From NCBI RefSeq assembly GCF_900115705.1, contig NZ_FOXL01000004.1, positions 62,001 to 126,000 on the forward strand: DNA of 64,000 nt, read 5' to 3'. This DNA comes from Frateuria terrea (GTDB lineage Bacteria > Pseudomonadota > Gammaproteobacteria > Xanthomonadales > Rhodanobacteraceae). Positions 36,305 through 46,032 of this stretch are shown in pieces. Numbering within the stretch: position 1 is the first letter of the stretch; each line of letters starts with the position of its first letter. The position numbers and the translations under genes are program-made. Under the pieces are notes generated by a model, which worked only from the letters and a program-made list of their open reading frames with translations, did not search any database and was not told where the DNA came from.

Positions 36305-39190
36305 TCAGCCTTGTGCCGCATCCTTGGGTGGATGCTCGTCGCTCGGCGGCGCAGGCTCCGCTGCCGTGGACGGGGCGGCAGCGGGCAGGGTCGCCGACTG
36401 AGTGAGCAGGTCGCCCTGCTTGGGCATGGGCAGTGGCGCTGCGATCGGTGCCGGATGTTCCGACTCCGCGTCCGCAGGGGCAGATGCCTCCGATCGAACC
36501 TGGGCGTCGGCGGTGGTGATCGGTGCGGGCGATCCATCGACCGGCGCCGGCGTGGGAGTCGAAGCCGGGGACCTCTCGATGGTCAGTTCCAGATTTTCCG
36601 CAGCGGCGGGCGCTGGCGCGGCAGATCCCTGGCCGGCCTCGGTGGCTGCGGGAATCGGCGGCAACGGCGGAAGATTGAACGCGGTTGCCACCGGAGCGGG
36701 GGTCACTGCTTCCGGCAGGTCGGACGCGCCAGGCGTGGCCTCGACCAGCGCGTCGGTCGAATGGGCCTGTAGCTGTCCTTCCTTCGAGGGTGCAACTGCC
36801 GTGACGGCCACGGCCGCCGGGGGGACAGGCGCGCTGGGTGCAGCCTTGTCCGACGCGGCATCGGACTCGGCGCCCTCGCGATCCTCGTCGTCGAGTTCGT
36901 CGATCTGGTCGGAAGCGGTGCCTTCGACCGGCGTGCCATCCTCGTGGCGACGACGGCGACGGCCACCGCGGCGGCCACGGCGACGACGGGGCTGGCCGCC
37001 TTCGGCTTCGGACTTGGCCTCCGCTGGGGGCGCGCCGGTTTCGGCCTGGATGGCGGCCAGTGTCTCGAGGTCCTTGGCCGGTTCGGCAGCCTGCACTACG
37101 GCAGGCTGTTCCTCCTGGGGTGGACGCGGCGCACGTTCCGGCCTGGGCGCCTGCTTGCGCTGCTCCGGGCTCTCGCTGGGAGCCGACGGCGCGGGCTTGG
37201 GCTGGCGTGGTTGCTGCTCCTTGGCCTGCTGCGGCTGGGGTTGGGATTGGCGCGAACCGGCCTCGTTGCCCCGCTGGCGCGGGTTGTTGTTCTTGCCCGA
37301 GGCACCCTTCGGCTGCTGCGATGGTCCCTGCTCGCGGCGGGCCGTGCGCTGGGCGTTCTGGCCTTGCTGCTGCGGGCGGCCACGCTCGTCGCGGCGCCCC
37401 TGGCGGCCGGCCGGCTGTGCCGGCTGCTTGCGTTCGGCAGGCGCTGTGGCGGCCGGTTCGCCGGTGCCACGGAACCAGCCAAGCAAACGTGCGATCACGC
37501 CACCCTGTGGCGCGGGCGCGCTTGCCGGGCGCGGGCGCGGTGCGGCGGGTGCAGCAGCCGCCGGGGCCGGCGCTTCCTCGCGGACCGGAGCCGGCGTGGC
37601 GGGCACGATGCCGCTGACGGCCGGCTGCTCGGAGCTGCCCAGGGTCTGGCCCATCTTCGGCACCGGCGCGGCCTCGACCGCGGTCAGGCGCTCGTAGCTG
37701 GGCTTGCTGTGCTCGCCCATATCCACTTCGCGGATGCGCTGGATCTCGATGTGCGGCGTTTCGAGCTTGTCGTCGGCGACGATGACCACGTGCACCTTGT
37801 TGCGCAGCTCGATCTCGACCACGCTGGCGCGCTTCTCGTTGAGCATGAAGTTGGCCACCGCCGGCGGGGCCTGCACCAGCACCTGGCCGGTGTTGTCCTT
37901 CATGGCGTGCTCTTCGATCAGGCGCAGGGTCGAGAGCGCAAGCGATTCGATGCCGCGGATGTGGCCGTGGCCCTCGCAGCGCGGGCAAACGATCTGGGTC
38001 GCTTCGCCCAGGCTCGGGCGCAGGCGCTGGCGCGACATCTCCAGCAGGCCGAAGCGACTGATGCGGCCGACCTGCACGCGGGCCCGGTCGAGCTTGAGCG
38101 CATCCTTGAGCTTTTCCTCGACCTCGCGCTGATGGCGCGGGCTGTCCATGTCGATGAAGTCGATGACGATCAGGCCGCCGGCGTCGCGGATGCGCAACTG
38201 GCGGGCGATCTCGACCGCCGCCTCGCAGTTGGTGTTGAACGCCGTATCCTCGATGTCCGAGCCCTTGGTGGCCTTGGATGAGTTGATGTCGATCGCGGTC
38301 AGCGCTTCAGTCTGGTCGATGACGATCGAGCCGCCCGACGGCAGGCGCACCTGGCGGTCGAACGCGCTCTCGATCTGCGTCTCGATCTGATAGCGCGAAA
38401 AGAGCGGGGTGTCGTCCTTGTACAGCTTGAGCTTGCGCAGGGAGGTCGGCATGACCTGCTGCATGAACTCGCGCGCGTCGTTGTAGAGCGACTCCTCGTC
38501 GATCAGGATCTCGCCGATGTCGCCACGCAGGTAGTCCCGCAGGGCGCGGATGAACAGCTTGGACTCTTGGTAGATCAGGAACGGCGCCCTCTGCTTGGCC
38601 GCCGCCTCGGAGATCGAGCGCCACAGGGTCAGAAGATAGTCCAGGTCCCACTGCAGCTCTTCGGCGTCGCGGCCCATGCCGGCGGTACGCACGATCAGGC
38701 CGACGTCGTCGGGTACCGTAAGGTGATCGAGCGCTTCCTTCAGCGCCTGGCGGTCCTCGCCCTCGATCCGGCGCGAGACGCCGCCGGCCTTCGGGTTGTT
38801 CGGCATCAGCACCATGTAGCGGCCGGCCAGGCTGATGAAGGTGGTCAGCGCGGCGCCCTTGTTGCCGCGCTCCTCCTTCTCGACCTGGACGACCAGCTCC
38901 TGGCCTTCCTTGAGCAGCTCGCGGATGCTGGACTTGTTGGGATTGAGGCCGGGCGTGAAGTACTGGTCGGCGATCTCCTTCAGCGGAAGGAAACCGTGGC
39001 GCTCGGCGCCGTAGTCCACGAAACAGGCTTCGAGCGATTGCTCGACGCGGGTGATGCGGCCCTTGTAGATGTTGGCTTTTTTCTGTTCGCGGGAGGGGAT
39101 CTCGATATCGAGGTCGTACAGCGTCTGGCCATCGACGATGGCCACGCGCAACTCTTCACGCTGAGTTGCGTTGATCAACATGCGCTTCAT
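36305..39190 (-). CDS. rne: Ribonuclease E
   Basis: Endoribonuclease scaffold of the RNA degradosome, 961 residues, cytoplasmic and membrane-bound. N-terminal S1 domain ([31 protein letters not shown]), RNase E/G catalytic domain ([12 protein letters not shown] with the metal-binding aspartates; IVIDFIDM), zinc link [12 protein letters not shown]. The C-terminal half is an Arg/Gln/Pro/Ala-rich unstructured scaffold with an [14 protein letters not shown]-like RNA-binding patch and ends in an Ala/Pro-rich tail. Divergent from rluC with a 340-bp gap, the usual arrangement. Long 5' region may serve rne autoregulation, but no specific element is identified. Confidence 0.96.
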   Translation of the reverse strand: MKRMLINATQREELRVAIVDGQTLYDLDIEIPSREQKKANIYKGRITRVEQSLEACFVDYGAERHGFLPLKEIADQYFTPGLNPNKSSIRELLKEGQELVVQVEKEERGNKGAALTTFISLAGRYMVLMPNNPKAGGVSRRIEGEDRQALKEALDHLTVPDDVGLIVRTAGMGRDAEELQWDLDYLLTLWRSISEAAAKQRAPFLIYQESKLFIRALRDYLRGDIGEILIDEESLYNDAREFMQQVMPTSLRKLKLYKDDTPLFSRYQIETQIESAFDRQVRLPSGGSIVIDQTEALTAIDINSSKATKGSDIEDTAFNTNCEAAVEIARQLRIRDAGGLIVIDFIDMDSPRHQREVEEKLKDALKLDRARVQVGRISRFGLLEMSRQRLRPSLGEATQIVCPRCEGHGHIRGIESLALSTLRLIEEHAMKDNTGQVLVQAPPAVANFMLNEKRASVVEIELRNKVHVVIVADDKLETPHIEIQRIREVDMGEHSKPSYERLTAVEAAPVPKMGQTLGSSEQPAVSGIVPATPAPVREEAPAPAAAAPAAPRPRPASAPAPQGGVIARLLGWFRGTGEPAATAPAERKQPAQPAGRQGRRDERGRPQQQGQNAQRTARREQGPSQQPKGASGKNNNPRQRGNEAGSRQSQPQPQQAKEQQPRQPKPAPSAPSESPEQRKQAPRPERAPRPPQEEQPAVVQAAEPAKDLETLAAIQAETGAPPAEAKSEAEGGQPRRRRGRRGGRRRRRHEDGTPVEGTASDQIDELDDEDREGAESDAASDKAAPSAPVPPAAVAVTAVAPSKEGQLQAHSTDALVEATPGASDLPEAVTPAPVATAFNLPPLPPIPAATEAGQGSAAPAPAAAENLELTIERSPASTPTPAPVDGSPAPITTADAQVRSEASAPADAESEHPAPIAAPLPMPKQGDLLTQSATLPAAAPSTAAEPAPPSDEHPPKDAAQG

Positions 39191-39530
39191 TGTAGTTTTT
39201 CCTTCGGCCTGGCCGCGCGTCGCGTGCCACGGTGGCGCCTAACTCAGGCTGCCTGCCGGGATCGCGCCGCTGCGGGTGGCGGCAAATAAAACCGGCATCA
39301 TCCGACACCGGGGTGATTCGTGGCACGCGCCCTTGCCGTGTCGCCACCCCCTGGCGGCGGACAACGGCATCCCGAACCGTTACGATGAGAAGGGAGTTTA
39401 CGGCCGGCTGCCGGGGTGGCCACCGGCGCAATCCTCGCCGACGTCGCGGACGGGCGTCCCCGCCACAATCGAACTCGATGGGGGGACATAAAGCGCCTGC
39501 CGAGTATCCTATTACCCCAGGTTTTTTTCA
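39191..39530. promoter_or_regulatory. Divergent rne/rluC control region
   Basis: 340 bp without genes, carrying the long untranslated leader of rne and the promoter of rluC. Several GC-rich inverted repeats are present, but no recognised riboswitch or HSR2-like element can be assigned by eye. Confidence 0.5.
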
Positions 39531-40538
39531 ATGCAGACGGCAACTTCCCATGACGCACCTCAAGGTGTGCGTCAAGTCGATATCGGCCCCGAGCGCGACG
39601 GCCAGCGGATCGACAATGCCCTGGCGACCCTGCTCAAGGGCGTGCCCAAGAGCATGATCTACCGGCTGTTGCGCACCGGGCAGGTGCGCGTGAACGGCAA
39701 ACGGGCCAAGCCGGACACCCGTCTCAGTGCGGGCGATACGCTGCGCATTCCGCCGGTGCGTACAGCCGAGCGGGCGCCCGATCGCGGGCCCGCTCCCGAA
39801 ATGGTGGCCCGGGTCGCCGAGGCGGTGATTTTCGAGGACAAGCACTTCCTGGCCATCGACAAGCCGTCCGGTATCGCCAGCCACGGCGGCTCGGGCATCA
39901 GCCATGGAGCCATCGAGCTGCTGCGCGCCGCCCGACCGGAACAGCACCTGGAACTGGTGCACCGTCTGGACCGCGATACGAGCGGGGTGCTGGTGTTCGC
40001 CAAGACCCGGGCCGGGCTGACCGGGCTGCAGGCGGCGATCCGGGCCGGCGAGGTGACCAAGCAGTACCTCTGCCTGATGGTCGGCCACCCGCCGAAGGCG
40101 CGTTTCGACGTCAATGCGCCGCTACAGAAGTTCGTGCTCCAGGGCGGAGAACGAATGGTAAAAGTATCCGATAACGGCAAGCCATCACTCACGTTTTTCC
40201 GCGAAATGGAACAGTACACCGGCGCCCGCCTGATGCAGGCGACGCTGGGGACGGGCCGCACCCACCAGATCCGCGTGCATGCCGCCCATGTCGGCCACCC
40301 GCTGGCCGGCGACACCAAATACGGCGACCGCGAAGCCAACAAACGCTTCAAGGACAAGGGGCTGCAGCGGCTGTTCCTGCACGCGGCGCACATGGGGTTC
40401 GAGTTGGAAGGGCGTGCTTACAGCTTCTCCGCGCCGCTGCCGGACGACTTGAAGAACTTCCTCGATGCGCTTGGCGACAAGGGAAAAAGCAATCGGTGGC
40501 TCAGGCCAGCAGCGCCTCGACCCGGGCCGCGCAAATAA
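39531..40538 (+). CDS. rluC: 23S rRNA pseudouridine synthase RluC
   Basis: Modifies U955, U2504 and U2580 (E. coli numbering) of 23S rRNA. 335 residues: S4-like RNA-binding domain (RIDNALATLLKGVPKSMIYRLLRTGQVRVNGKR), catalytic HRLDRDTSGVLVFAK with the active-site aspartate, and TGRTHQIRVHAAHVGHPLAGD. The ATG at 39531 follows a T-rich stretch with little Shine-Dalgarno. Its 3' end overlaps the convergent pterin dehydratase gene by 38 bp. Confidence 0.95.
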   Translation: MQTATSHDAPQGVRQVDIGPERDGQRIDNALATLLKGVPKSMIYRLLRTGQVRVNGKRAKPDTRLSAGDTLRIPPVRTAERAPDRGPAPEMVARVAEAVIFEDKHFLAIDKPSGIASHGGSGISHGAIELLRAARPEQHLELVHRLDRDTSGVLVFAKTRAGLTGLQAAIRAGEVTKQYLCLMVGHPPKARFDVNAPLQKFVLQGGERMVKVSDNGKPSLTFFREMEQYTGARLMQATLGTGRTHQIRVHAAHVGHPLAGDTKYGDREANKRFKDKGLQRLFLHAAHMGFELEGRAYSFSAPLPDDLKNFLDALGDKGKSNRWLRPAAPRPGPRK

Positions 40539-40839
40539 AGTCGTTCAGCGACAGGCCGCCCACGTCGTGGGTGGACCACAGCACCTGGCAATGCCCGTAG
40601 CCGGCTTGCAGGTCGGGATGGTGATCTTCGCGGTTGGCCATGAAGCCGACGGCGTTGATGAAGCCGAGGGTGCGATGGAAGTCCTCGAAGTGGAAGTCCT
40701 TCACGATCGACTTGCCATCGGCGCTGGACTCCCAGCCGGGGAGTAGCGCCAGCAGTTCCCGCACCTGGGTTTCTCCCAGTGCATGTTCCTTGCCCTTGCG
40801 GGGCTGGCAATGCTGGGTCGAGAGATCGTTTCGATTCAT
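40501..40839 (-). CDS. phhB: Pterin-4a-carbinolamine dehydratase (PhhB/PCD)
   Basis: 112-residue enzyme that dehydrates 4a-hydroxy-tetrahydropterin, recycling the cofactor of phenylalanine hydroxylase; the active-site signature EDHHPDLQAGY is present, with a second histidine in THDVGGL. Start at 40839 (MNRNDL). Phenylalanine hydroxylase is not in the window, so the symbol rests on the family only. Overlaps the end of rluC in the opposite direction. Confidence 0.88.
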   Translation of the reverse strand: MNRNDLSTQHCQPRKGKEHALGETQVRELLALLPGWESSADGKSIVKDFHFEDFHRTLGFINAVGFMANREDHHPDLQAGYGHCQVLWSTHDVGGLSLNDFICAARVEALLA

Positions 40840-40975
40840 TGCGTGCTCCGGCCATGGAAAACGCGAAGCCTCAAAGTTGCGGGCGCAAAAGTCAAAGCCG
40901 GACATTCATGCAAAACAGGACTAAAATGGTGCTGTTTCCGCCGGCCGTCCCCACCGGCGCTGGAGAATCCGTTCG

Positions 40976-41581
40976 ATGATCGATATTTCCGACCGCGCAC
41001 AGCAGCATTTCCGCCGCCTGCTCGCCCAGCAGGGCGATGAACTGGGCATCCTGCTGCGCGTGACCGCGCCGGGCACGCCGGCCGCCAACTGCGAGCTGGA
41101 GTTCTGCGAGCCGCGCGACCTGGCCGGCAATGAATGGCTGATCGAGTGCGAAGGCTTCAACTTCTACCTGGAAGGTACAGGCGCACGCTGGCTGGAGGGT
41201 GCCAGCATCGACTACGAACCCAACCCGACCGGCGGACAGCTCAATATCCGCGCGCCGCGGATCAAGGGCGAGATCCCCGGGGCAGACGCGGGCCTGATCG
41301 AGCGGGTGCGCTACGTGCTGGAGGCGGAGATCAACCCACGGATCGCCTCGCACGGCGGCCGGGTGAGCCTGCTCGAGGTCTCCTCGGACGGCGCGGTCCT
41401 GCTGCAGTTCGGTGGTGGCTGCCACGGCTGCAGCATGGTGGACGTGACGCTGAAGAACGGCGTGGAGAAGACCCTGCGCGAACGTGTGCCCGAAATCACC
41501 GCAGTGCGCGATGCGACCGACCACAGCGGCGGGCGGAATCCTTACTACAAGGAAAAGGCCGGCAGTTCGGCGATGAGATGA
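40976..41581 (+). CDS. nfuA: Fe-S biogenesis protein NfuA
   Basis: Carrier that receives [4Fe-4S] clusters and delivers them to apo-proteins. 201 residues: an N-terminal degenerate A-type domain (MIDISDRAQQHFRRLLAQQG) and the C-terminal Nfu domain with the cluster-binding CxxC in FGGGCHGCSMVDVTL. Start ATG at 40976 fits both domains. Convergent with the cytochrome pair, separated by a bidirectional terminator. Confidence 0.95.
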   Translation: MIDISDRAQQHFRRLLAQQGDELGILLRVTAPGTPAANCELEFCEPRDLAGNEWLIECEGFNFYLEGTGARWLEGASIDYEPNPTGGQLNIRAPRIKGEIPGADAGLIERVRYVLEAEINPRIASHGGRVSLLEVSSDGAVLLQFGGGCHGCSMVDVTLKNGVEKTLRERVPEITAVRDATDHSGGRNPYYKEKAGSSAMR

Positions 41582-41673
41582 GGCTTGCGCCATCTCCCCT
41601 GTGAGGGGCGGGGCCCGCGACTCTGTGGCACCAAAAGCCTGGCCCGGAGAGCCTTCCCCGCCAGCCTTGGCCC

Positions 41674-41705
41674 ATCACCCAACCCTCTCCGCGGAGGGAG
41701 AGGGG
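41674..41705. repeat. Dispersed palindromic repeat, copy 2
   Basis: ATCACCCAACCCTCTCC followed by GCGGAGGGAGAGGGG; same family as copies at 22737 and 51401 and related to the piece inside the ABC-F gene (GGGGAGAGGGGGCGAAC there, GGGAGAGGGGCAAACG here). Confidence 0.6.
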
Positions 41706-41711
41706 CAAACG

Positions 41712-41740
41712 AAAAAGGCCCGCCGAGGCGGGCCTTTTGC
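41712..41740. terminator. Bidirectional terminator between nfuA and cytochrome c genes
   Basis: AAAAGGCCCGCC and GGCGGGCCTTTT make a perfect 12-bp stem with a 2-base loop, T-rich on both strands, serving both convergent genes. Confidence 0.92.
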
Positions 41741-41762
41741 TTTATTCGATACGAGCAGGGCC

Positions 41763-42116
41763 TTACTTGTCGCCCTGGATATGCCCATCCAGCGTGTGCA
41801 ACTTGCTCGGCAGGCTGGAGAAGTAGGCGGCGACGTCCTCGATGTCCTGGTCGGACAGGGTGGCGACGAAGCCCTTCATGATCGGATTGTTGCGGCGGCC
41901 GTCCTTGTATTCGTGCAGCGCCTGCTGCAGGTACAGGTTGTACTGGCCGGCCAGGCGCGGGTACTGCGGATCGACCGCGTTGCCGTCGGCGCCATGGCAT
42001 GCGAAGCAGGCCGCAGCCTTGGTCTTGCCGTTGTCGATGTTGCCTTCGGCCAGCAGCGCGGTGGAGGACAACGCCAGTACGGCGCCGAAGATGAGCAGGT
42101 TAAGCGCACGCTTCAT
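41763..42116 (-). CDS. Class I cytochrome c (c4/c553-like), second of a pair
   Basis: 117-residue periplasmic monohaem cytochrome: signal peptide (residues 1-23, ending LLA), CFACH haem-binding motif followed by GADGN, and a distal methionine in NPIMKGFVATLSDQDIEDVAAYFSSL. It is similar in layout to one half of diheme cytochrome c4. Separated by 18 bp from its upstream partner; the two probably form one transcript and carry electrons to terminal oxidases. Confidence 0.9.
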   Translation of the reverse strand: MKRALNLLIFGAVLALSSTALLAEGNIDNGKTKAAACFACHGADGNAVDPQYPRLAGQYNLYLQQALHEYKDGRRNNPIMKGFVATLSDQDIEDVAAYFSSLPSKLHTLDGHIQGDK

Positions 42117-42134
42117 GCGGGATTCCTTCGAAAC

Positions 42135-42458
42135 TTACTTGGCGAGGCTGGAGAGGTAGGCAGCGATGTCTTCGATGTCCTGGTCGGACAGGCTCTGCGC
42201 CTGCGCCATCATCGTCGGATGCGTGCGGTCGCCGCTCTTGTAGCCGTGCAGGGCGTTAATGATGTACTGCTCGTTCTGCCCGGCGATCCGGGGCACGGGA
42301 TAGTCCGGGTAGGCATTGGTATAGCCGTCGATACCGTGGCAACCGTTGCAGGTGTAGACCAGCTTGCGGCCGTTGGCCTTGTCGCCTGCCGCATGCGCGT
42401 TGCCGGCGGCGAGTAGGGCTGCGGCCACGGTCAGGCCGAGCAGTTGCAGTCGAGTCAT
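42135..42458 (-). CDS. Class I cytochrome c (c4-like), first of a pair
   Basis: 107-residue periplasmic monohaem cytochrome: signal peptide ending AHA, haem motif CNGCHG, axial methionine in THPTMMAQAQSLSDQDIEDIAAYLSSL. The shared LSDQDIEDxAAYxSSL end shows recent duplication with the neighbour. Together they resemble cytochrome c4 split into two single-domain proteins. Confidence 0.9.
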   Translation of the reverse strand: MTRLQLLGLTVAAALLAAGNAHAAGDKANGRKLVYTCNGCHGIDGYTNAYPDYPVPRIAGQNEQYIINALHGYKSGDRTHPTMMAQAQSLSDQDIEDIAAYLSSLAK

Positions 42459-42502
42459 CTAGATCGTTCCCACGCTTGTGGTCAGGGGTGCAAAGTCGCG
42501 GA

Positions 42503-42532
42503 AGTATAGTGTCTGCTTCACGCGACGGACAA
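42503..42532 (-). promoter_or_regulatory. Sigma-70-type promoter for the cytochrome c pair
   Basis: On the minus strand: TTGTCC (-35, 42532-42527), 18-bp spacer, TATACT (-10, 42508-42503). Transcription would begin about 40 bp before the first cytochrome ATG. Confidence 0.65.
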
Positions 42533-42599
42533 CTTGACGCACTGCCCTGATGGAAATCAGGCGCCTGGACGGCGCGCGGCACGCGCCGGCAACGGAAGG

Positions 42600-43826
42600 T
42601 CAGAACAGGCTCTTGAAGATCTGGATGCCGGCGGCGTACTCGCCGATCACGGTGCCGGCGCTGACCAGGATGAAGTTGAGCAGGGTGCGCGCGACGCGGT
42701 TCTTCCACCAGCCCTTCCAGTCGCCGATGTCGTCGCGCAGCGTCTCGAAGTCGGCCACGCGCGGGCGGCGGATCCAGGCTTCGGCCATCGCGCTGATGCC
42801 GCCGGCCGGTATGCCCGGCCGGAACGGCTTGATCGGCGCGGCGACGAACGCCGCCAGGATGCTCAGCGGATGCCCGCCTGCCGCCAGTGCGCCCAGCGCG
42901 GCGCAGCCGCCGGTGAACAGCACCCAGTTGCGCAGCGCCAGTGCACCGAGCGTGGGGTTGCGGTGGAATGCATAGGCGATCGCGGCGAACACCAGCAGCA
43001 CCAGCCCCAGCGCCAGCCACTTCGGCCAGCGCGCCTTCGGCGGCAGCTGCGCCAGTTCGGCGATGCGCCGGGCCGGCGGCTCCTGCTGCTGGCGCAGGTG
43101 TGCGCACAGGCCCTTGAGGTGCCCCGCGCCGATCACCACCAGCACCCGGCGCACCGCTGGCGCGCCCTGTGCCAACTCGCGCAGGCGGGCGGCCATGTAT
43201 TCGTCGCGCTCGCCGATCAGGCTATCGTAGAGCGGGGCGGAAGTCTGCGCGAACTCGCCGAAGGCGCTTTCCAGCAGGTCGCCTTCCTTGAGCTTTTCGA
43301 TCTCTTTCTCGTCGACCTGCTCGCGCTCGAACACGCTGGCGATCAGGCCGCCGAGCAGGCCGAAGCGCGCCCACGTGCCGACGCTGCGCCAGGCGCGCTT
43401 GAGCGTGGTACCGACCTCGCGATCGATCAGCCAAACCGGCAGGTTGGCGCGTTCGGCGCCGTCCATCGCTGCCTTCATCTCGGCGCCGGGCTGGATGCCG
43501 TACTGCGCGGCCAGCCGCTGCTGGAATGAGGAAAGCACCAGGCTGGCTGCCACCATGCCGACCTTGCCCTGGCGGATCACCTGGAACAGGTCCATCTGCT
43601 TGAAGGCATCGGGGTTGCGCATGCCTTCGGCGCGGCTCGGGCACAACTCCACCGCGATTGCGTCGAACGCCTCGTTGGCCACCAGCGCCTCGACCGCCGC
43701 CACGCTGGCACGCGAGACGTGCGCCGTCCCGAGCACCACGTACTCCACCCCATCGCGGCTGACGCGCTCCAGGGGCTGGTCGAGCAGGGCGCCGGGCAGG
43801 GCGACGTCAATCTGGGGAGAGCTCAT
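42600..43826 (-). CDS. TraB/GumN-family membrane protein
   Basis: 408 residues. The N-terminal TraB domain (VVLGTAHVSRASVAAVEALV with a metal-binding GTAH, and VVIGAGHLKGL) is followed by three or four C-terminal membrane helices (KWLALGLVLLVFAAIAYAF...; NWVLFTGGCAALGALAA...). Members of this TraB group (TIGR00261) are found in archaea and bacteria; the fold is distantly related to proteases of the Tiki/EreA group. Role unknown. Same strand as the aguB/aguA pair but 65 bp away. Confidence 0.85.
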   Translation of the reverse strand: MSSPQIDVALPGALLDQPLERVSRDGVEYVVLGTAHVSRASVAAVEALVANEAFDAIAVELCPSRAEGMRNPDAFKQMDLFQVIRQGKVGMVAASLVLSSFQQRLAAQYGIQPGAEMKAAMDGAERANLPVWLIDREVGTTLKRAWRSVGTWARFGLLGGLIASVFEREQVDEKEIEKLKEGDLLESAFGEFAQTSAPLYDSLIGERDEYMAARLRELAQGAPAVRRVLVVIGAGHLKGLCAHLRQQQEPPARRIAELAQLPPKARWPKWLALGLVLLVFAAIAYAFHRNPTLGALALRNWVLFTGGCAALGALAAGGHPLSILAAFVAAPIKPFRPGIPAGGISAMAEAWIRRPRVADFETLRDDIGDWKGWWKNRVARTLLNFILVSAGTVIGEYAAGIQIFKSLF

Positions 43827-43891
43827 GCGGGTACCGGTGGCTGGGAGGTGCGAAGGTGGTCCGCCTCAAGATGCGGGCGTTCCGCCTGGGC

Positions 43892-44782
43892 TCAATCGCG
43901 ATAGCGCTTGAGCAGGTCGCCGTAGGCGTCGATCCTCCGGTCGCGCAGGAACGGCCAGATCCGCCGCACGTGCTCGCTGCGATCGAGGTCGACCTCGACC
44001 ACCAGCAACTGGCGCCCCTCGGTGCCGGCCTTGGCGAGAAATTCGCCCTGTGGCCCGGCGACGAAACTGGTGCCCCAGAACTGGATGCCGGCGCCGACGC
44101 CGGACGGGTCGGCCTCGTAGCCGGTACGGTTGCAGGCCAGCAACGGCAGGCCATTGGCCACGGCGTGCCCGCGCTGCACGGTCACCCAGGCCTCGCGCTG
44201 GCGGTCCTTCTCGGCCTGATCGTCGTTCGGATCCCAGCCGATCGCCGTGGGGTAGAGCAGCAGTTGCGCGCCCGCCAGCGCCATCAGCCGTGCGGCTTCC
44301 GGATACCACTGGTCCCAGCACACCAGCACGCCGAGGCGGCCGACCGAGGTGTCGATCGGCTCGAAGCCCATGTCGCCCGGAGTGAAATAGAACTTCTCGT
44401 AGAACGCCGGGTCGTCCGGGATGTGCATCTTGCGGTACTTGCCGGCGATCGCCGCGGAGCGGTCGAACACCACCGCGGTATTGTGGTACAGGCCGGCGGC
44501 GCGCTTCTCGAAGATCGAGGCGACGACCACGAGCTTCAGCTCCGCCGCGAGCTTGCCGATGCGGCCGGTACCCGGCCCGGGAATGGATTCGGCCAGTTCG
44601 AACTCGTCCACGCATTCGCGCTGGCAGAAGTACGGACCGTTGTGCAGCTCCTGCAGCAGCACCAGCTGCGCGCCGGCCGCCGCGGCTTCGCGCAGGCCCG
44701 TTTCGATTGCATCGAGGTTGGCGTCGCGGCTGCCGCGGTGGGTTTCCTGCAGCAGTGCCACCTTGAGTGTCGTGCCAGTCAT
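43892..44782 (-). CDS. aguB: N-carbamoylputrescine amidase
   Basis: Nitrilase-superfamily amidase (296 residues) converting N-carbamoylputrescine to putrescine. Catalytic triad visible: Glu in LVLLQELHNGPYF, Lys in GKYRKMHIPDDPAFYEK, Cys in LGVLVCWDQWYPE. Start at 44782 (MTGTTLKVALLQ). Cotranscribed with agmatine deiminase 91 bp upstream, giving arginine-derived putrescine without arginase. Confidence 0.95.
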   Translation of the reverse strand: MTGTTLKVALLQETHRGSRDANLDAIETGLREAAAAGAQLVLLQELHNGPYFCQRECVDEFELAESIPGPGTGRIGKLAAELKLVVVASIFEKRAAGLYHNTAVVFDRSAAIAGKYRKMHIPDDPAFYEKFYFTPGDMGFEPIDTSVGRLGVLVCWDQWYPEAARLMALAGAQLLLYPTAIGWDPNDDQAEKDRQREAWVTVQRGHAVANGLPLLACNRTGYEADPSGVGAGIQFWGTSFVAGPQGEFLAKAGTEGRQLLVVEVDLDRSEHVRRIWPFLRDRRIDAYGDLLKRYRD

Positions 44783-44873
44783 GCCTGTCTCTTGCGTGTG
44801 TTCCGTCGAGACAGCCAGTCTAGCGGAGCGCGGCAGTGCGGTTGTCGCCAAAGTGTTCGCGGGCGATGCGGGT

Positions 44874-45911
44874 TCAGCCCAGCAGGCCGGCCGGCAACTG
44901 CATGGTGATGCAATGCAGGCTGCCGTTCTGCCAGATCAGCGGGCGGCAGGGCACCTGCACGACCTCGCGGCCGGGATAGGCGACGCCGATGATGCGTGCG
45001 GCCTCGTCGTCCGCCGCGTCGCCATAAGCGGGCACGAGCACGGCGCCGTTGACCACCAGGTAATTGGCGTATGAGGCTGCCAGCCGGCGCCCTTCGTCCA
45101 TGACCGGTTGTGCCCAGGGCAGCGGCGAGAGGCGATAGGGCTTGCCATCGGGCGTGCGCAGGACGGTCAGTTCGGCAGCCATGCGGGCCAGCTCCGCATG
45201 GTGCGGATCGCTGGGATCGTCGCAAGCCTGGAACACGATGCGCTCGCCCGGCGCGAAGCGGGCGAGGGTATCGATATGCGCGTCGGTGTCGTCGCCCTCG
45301 AGGTAGCCGTGGTCCAGCCACAGCACGCGCCGGGCATGCAGGCTCTCGCGCAGGATCGCGTCCATCGCCTCGCGCGACTGCTCCGGATGCCGCTGGTGCA
45401 GGCAACGCCAGGTGGTCAGCACGGTGGTGCCGCCATCGCTTTCGATACCGCCGCCTTCCAGCGCCCAGTCCACGCGCTCGTGCGCCGCCGGGCCGAACAC
45501 GCCGGCGGCGACCAGGCCTGCGACCAGTGCATCGTCCTGCTCGGCGCCGAACTTGCCGCCCCAACCGGTGAAGCGGAAATCGGTGAGCTGGAATCCCTCG
45601 GCCGAGACCAGCGTGATCGGGCCCGAATCGCGCAGCCAGGTGTCGTCGTACGGGAGTTCGACGAAGCGGACGCGATCGAGGCTCATGCCGGCACCGCGCA
45701 GCGCGCGCTCGGCATCGGTGCGCACGCCTTCGTCGGCGACGATCACGACCAGCGGCTGGAAGCGCACGACGGCGGCGGCCAGCGCGGTGTAGGTGGTTTC
45801 CACTTCGGCCAGGCGCGCGGCCCAGTCGGTACCCTCATGTGGCCAGGCAATCAGCACCGCGTCCTGCGGTTCCCATTCGGCTGGCAGGCGCAGGTCGGGG
45901 GAAGAGGTCAT
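44874..45911 (-). CDS. aguA: Agmatine deiminase
   Basis: Guanidino-group-modifying enzyme (345 residues) that converts agmatine to N-carbamoylputrescine. Family signatures: PAEWEPQDAVLIAWPHEGTDW, LPYDDTWLRDSGPI, EGGGIESDGGTTVLTTWRCL, and the nucleophilic Cys near the C-terminus in NGSLHCITMQ. Typical length. First gene of aguA-aguB. Confidence 0.96.
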   Translation of the reverse strand: MTSSPDLRLPAEWEPQDAVLIAWPHEGTDWAARLAEVETTYTALAAAVVRFQPLVVIVADEGVRTDAERALRGAGMSLDRVRFVELPYDDTWLRDSGPITLVSAEGFQLTDFRFTGWGGKFGAEQDDALVAGLVAAGVFGPAAHERVDWALEGGGIESDGGTTVLTTWRCLHQRHPEQSREAMDAILRESLHARRVLWLDHGYLEGDDTDAHIDTLARFAPGERIVFQACDDPSDPHHAELARMAAELTVLRTPDGKPYRLSPLPWAQPVMDEGRRLAASYANYLVVNGAVLVPAYGDAADDEAARIIGVAYPGREVVQVPCRPLIWQNGSLHCITMQLPAGLLG

Positions 45912-45977
45912 CGCGGCACTCGCGTCGGTTGGAAACGGCGAAGTGTAGATGAGCGGGGGAGCGAACGTGGTGAGGCC

Positions 45978-46008
45978 AAAAAAAGAGATTCCCGCGTTCG
46001 CGGGAATC
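45978..46008 (-). terminator. Terminator/REP-like palindrome
   Basis: GATTCCCGCG and CGCGGGAATC form a 10-bp stem with a TT loop; on the minus strand it is followed by a T-run, so it terminates the gene at 46033. The stem sequence is a widespread intergenic palindrome type in this order. Confidence 0.85.
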
Positions 46009-46032
46009 GATTCTGCCTTGTCGGGCGACCGG

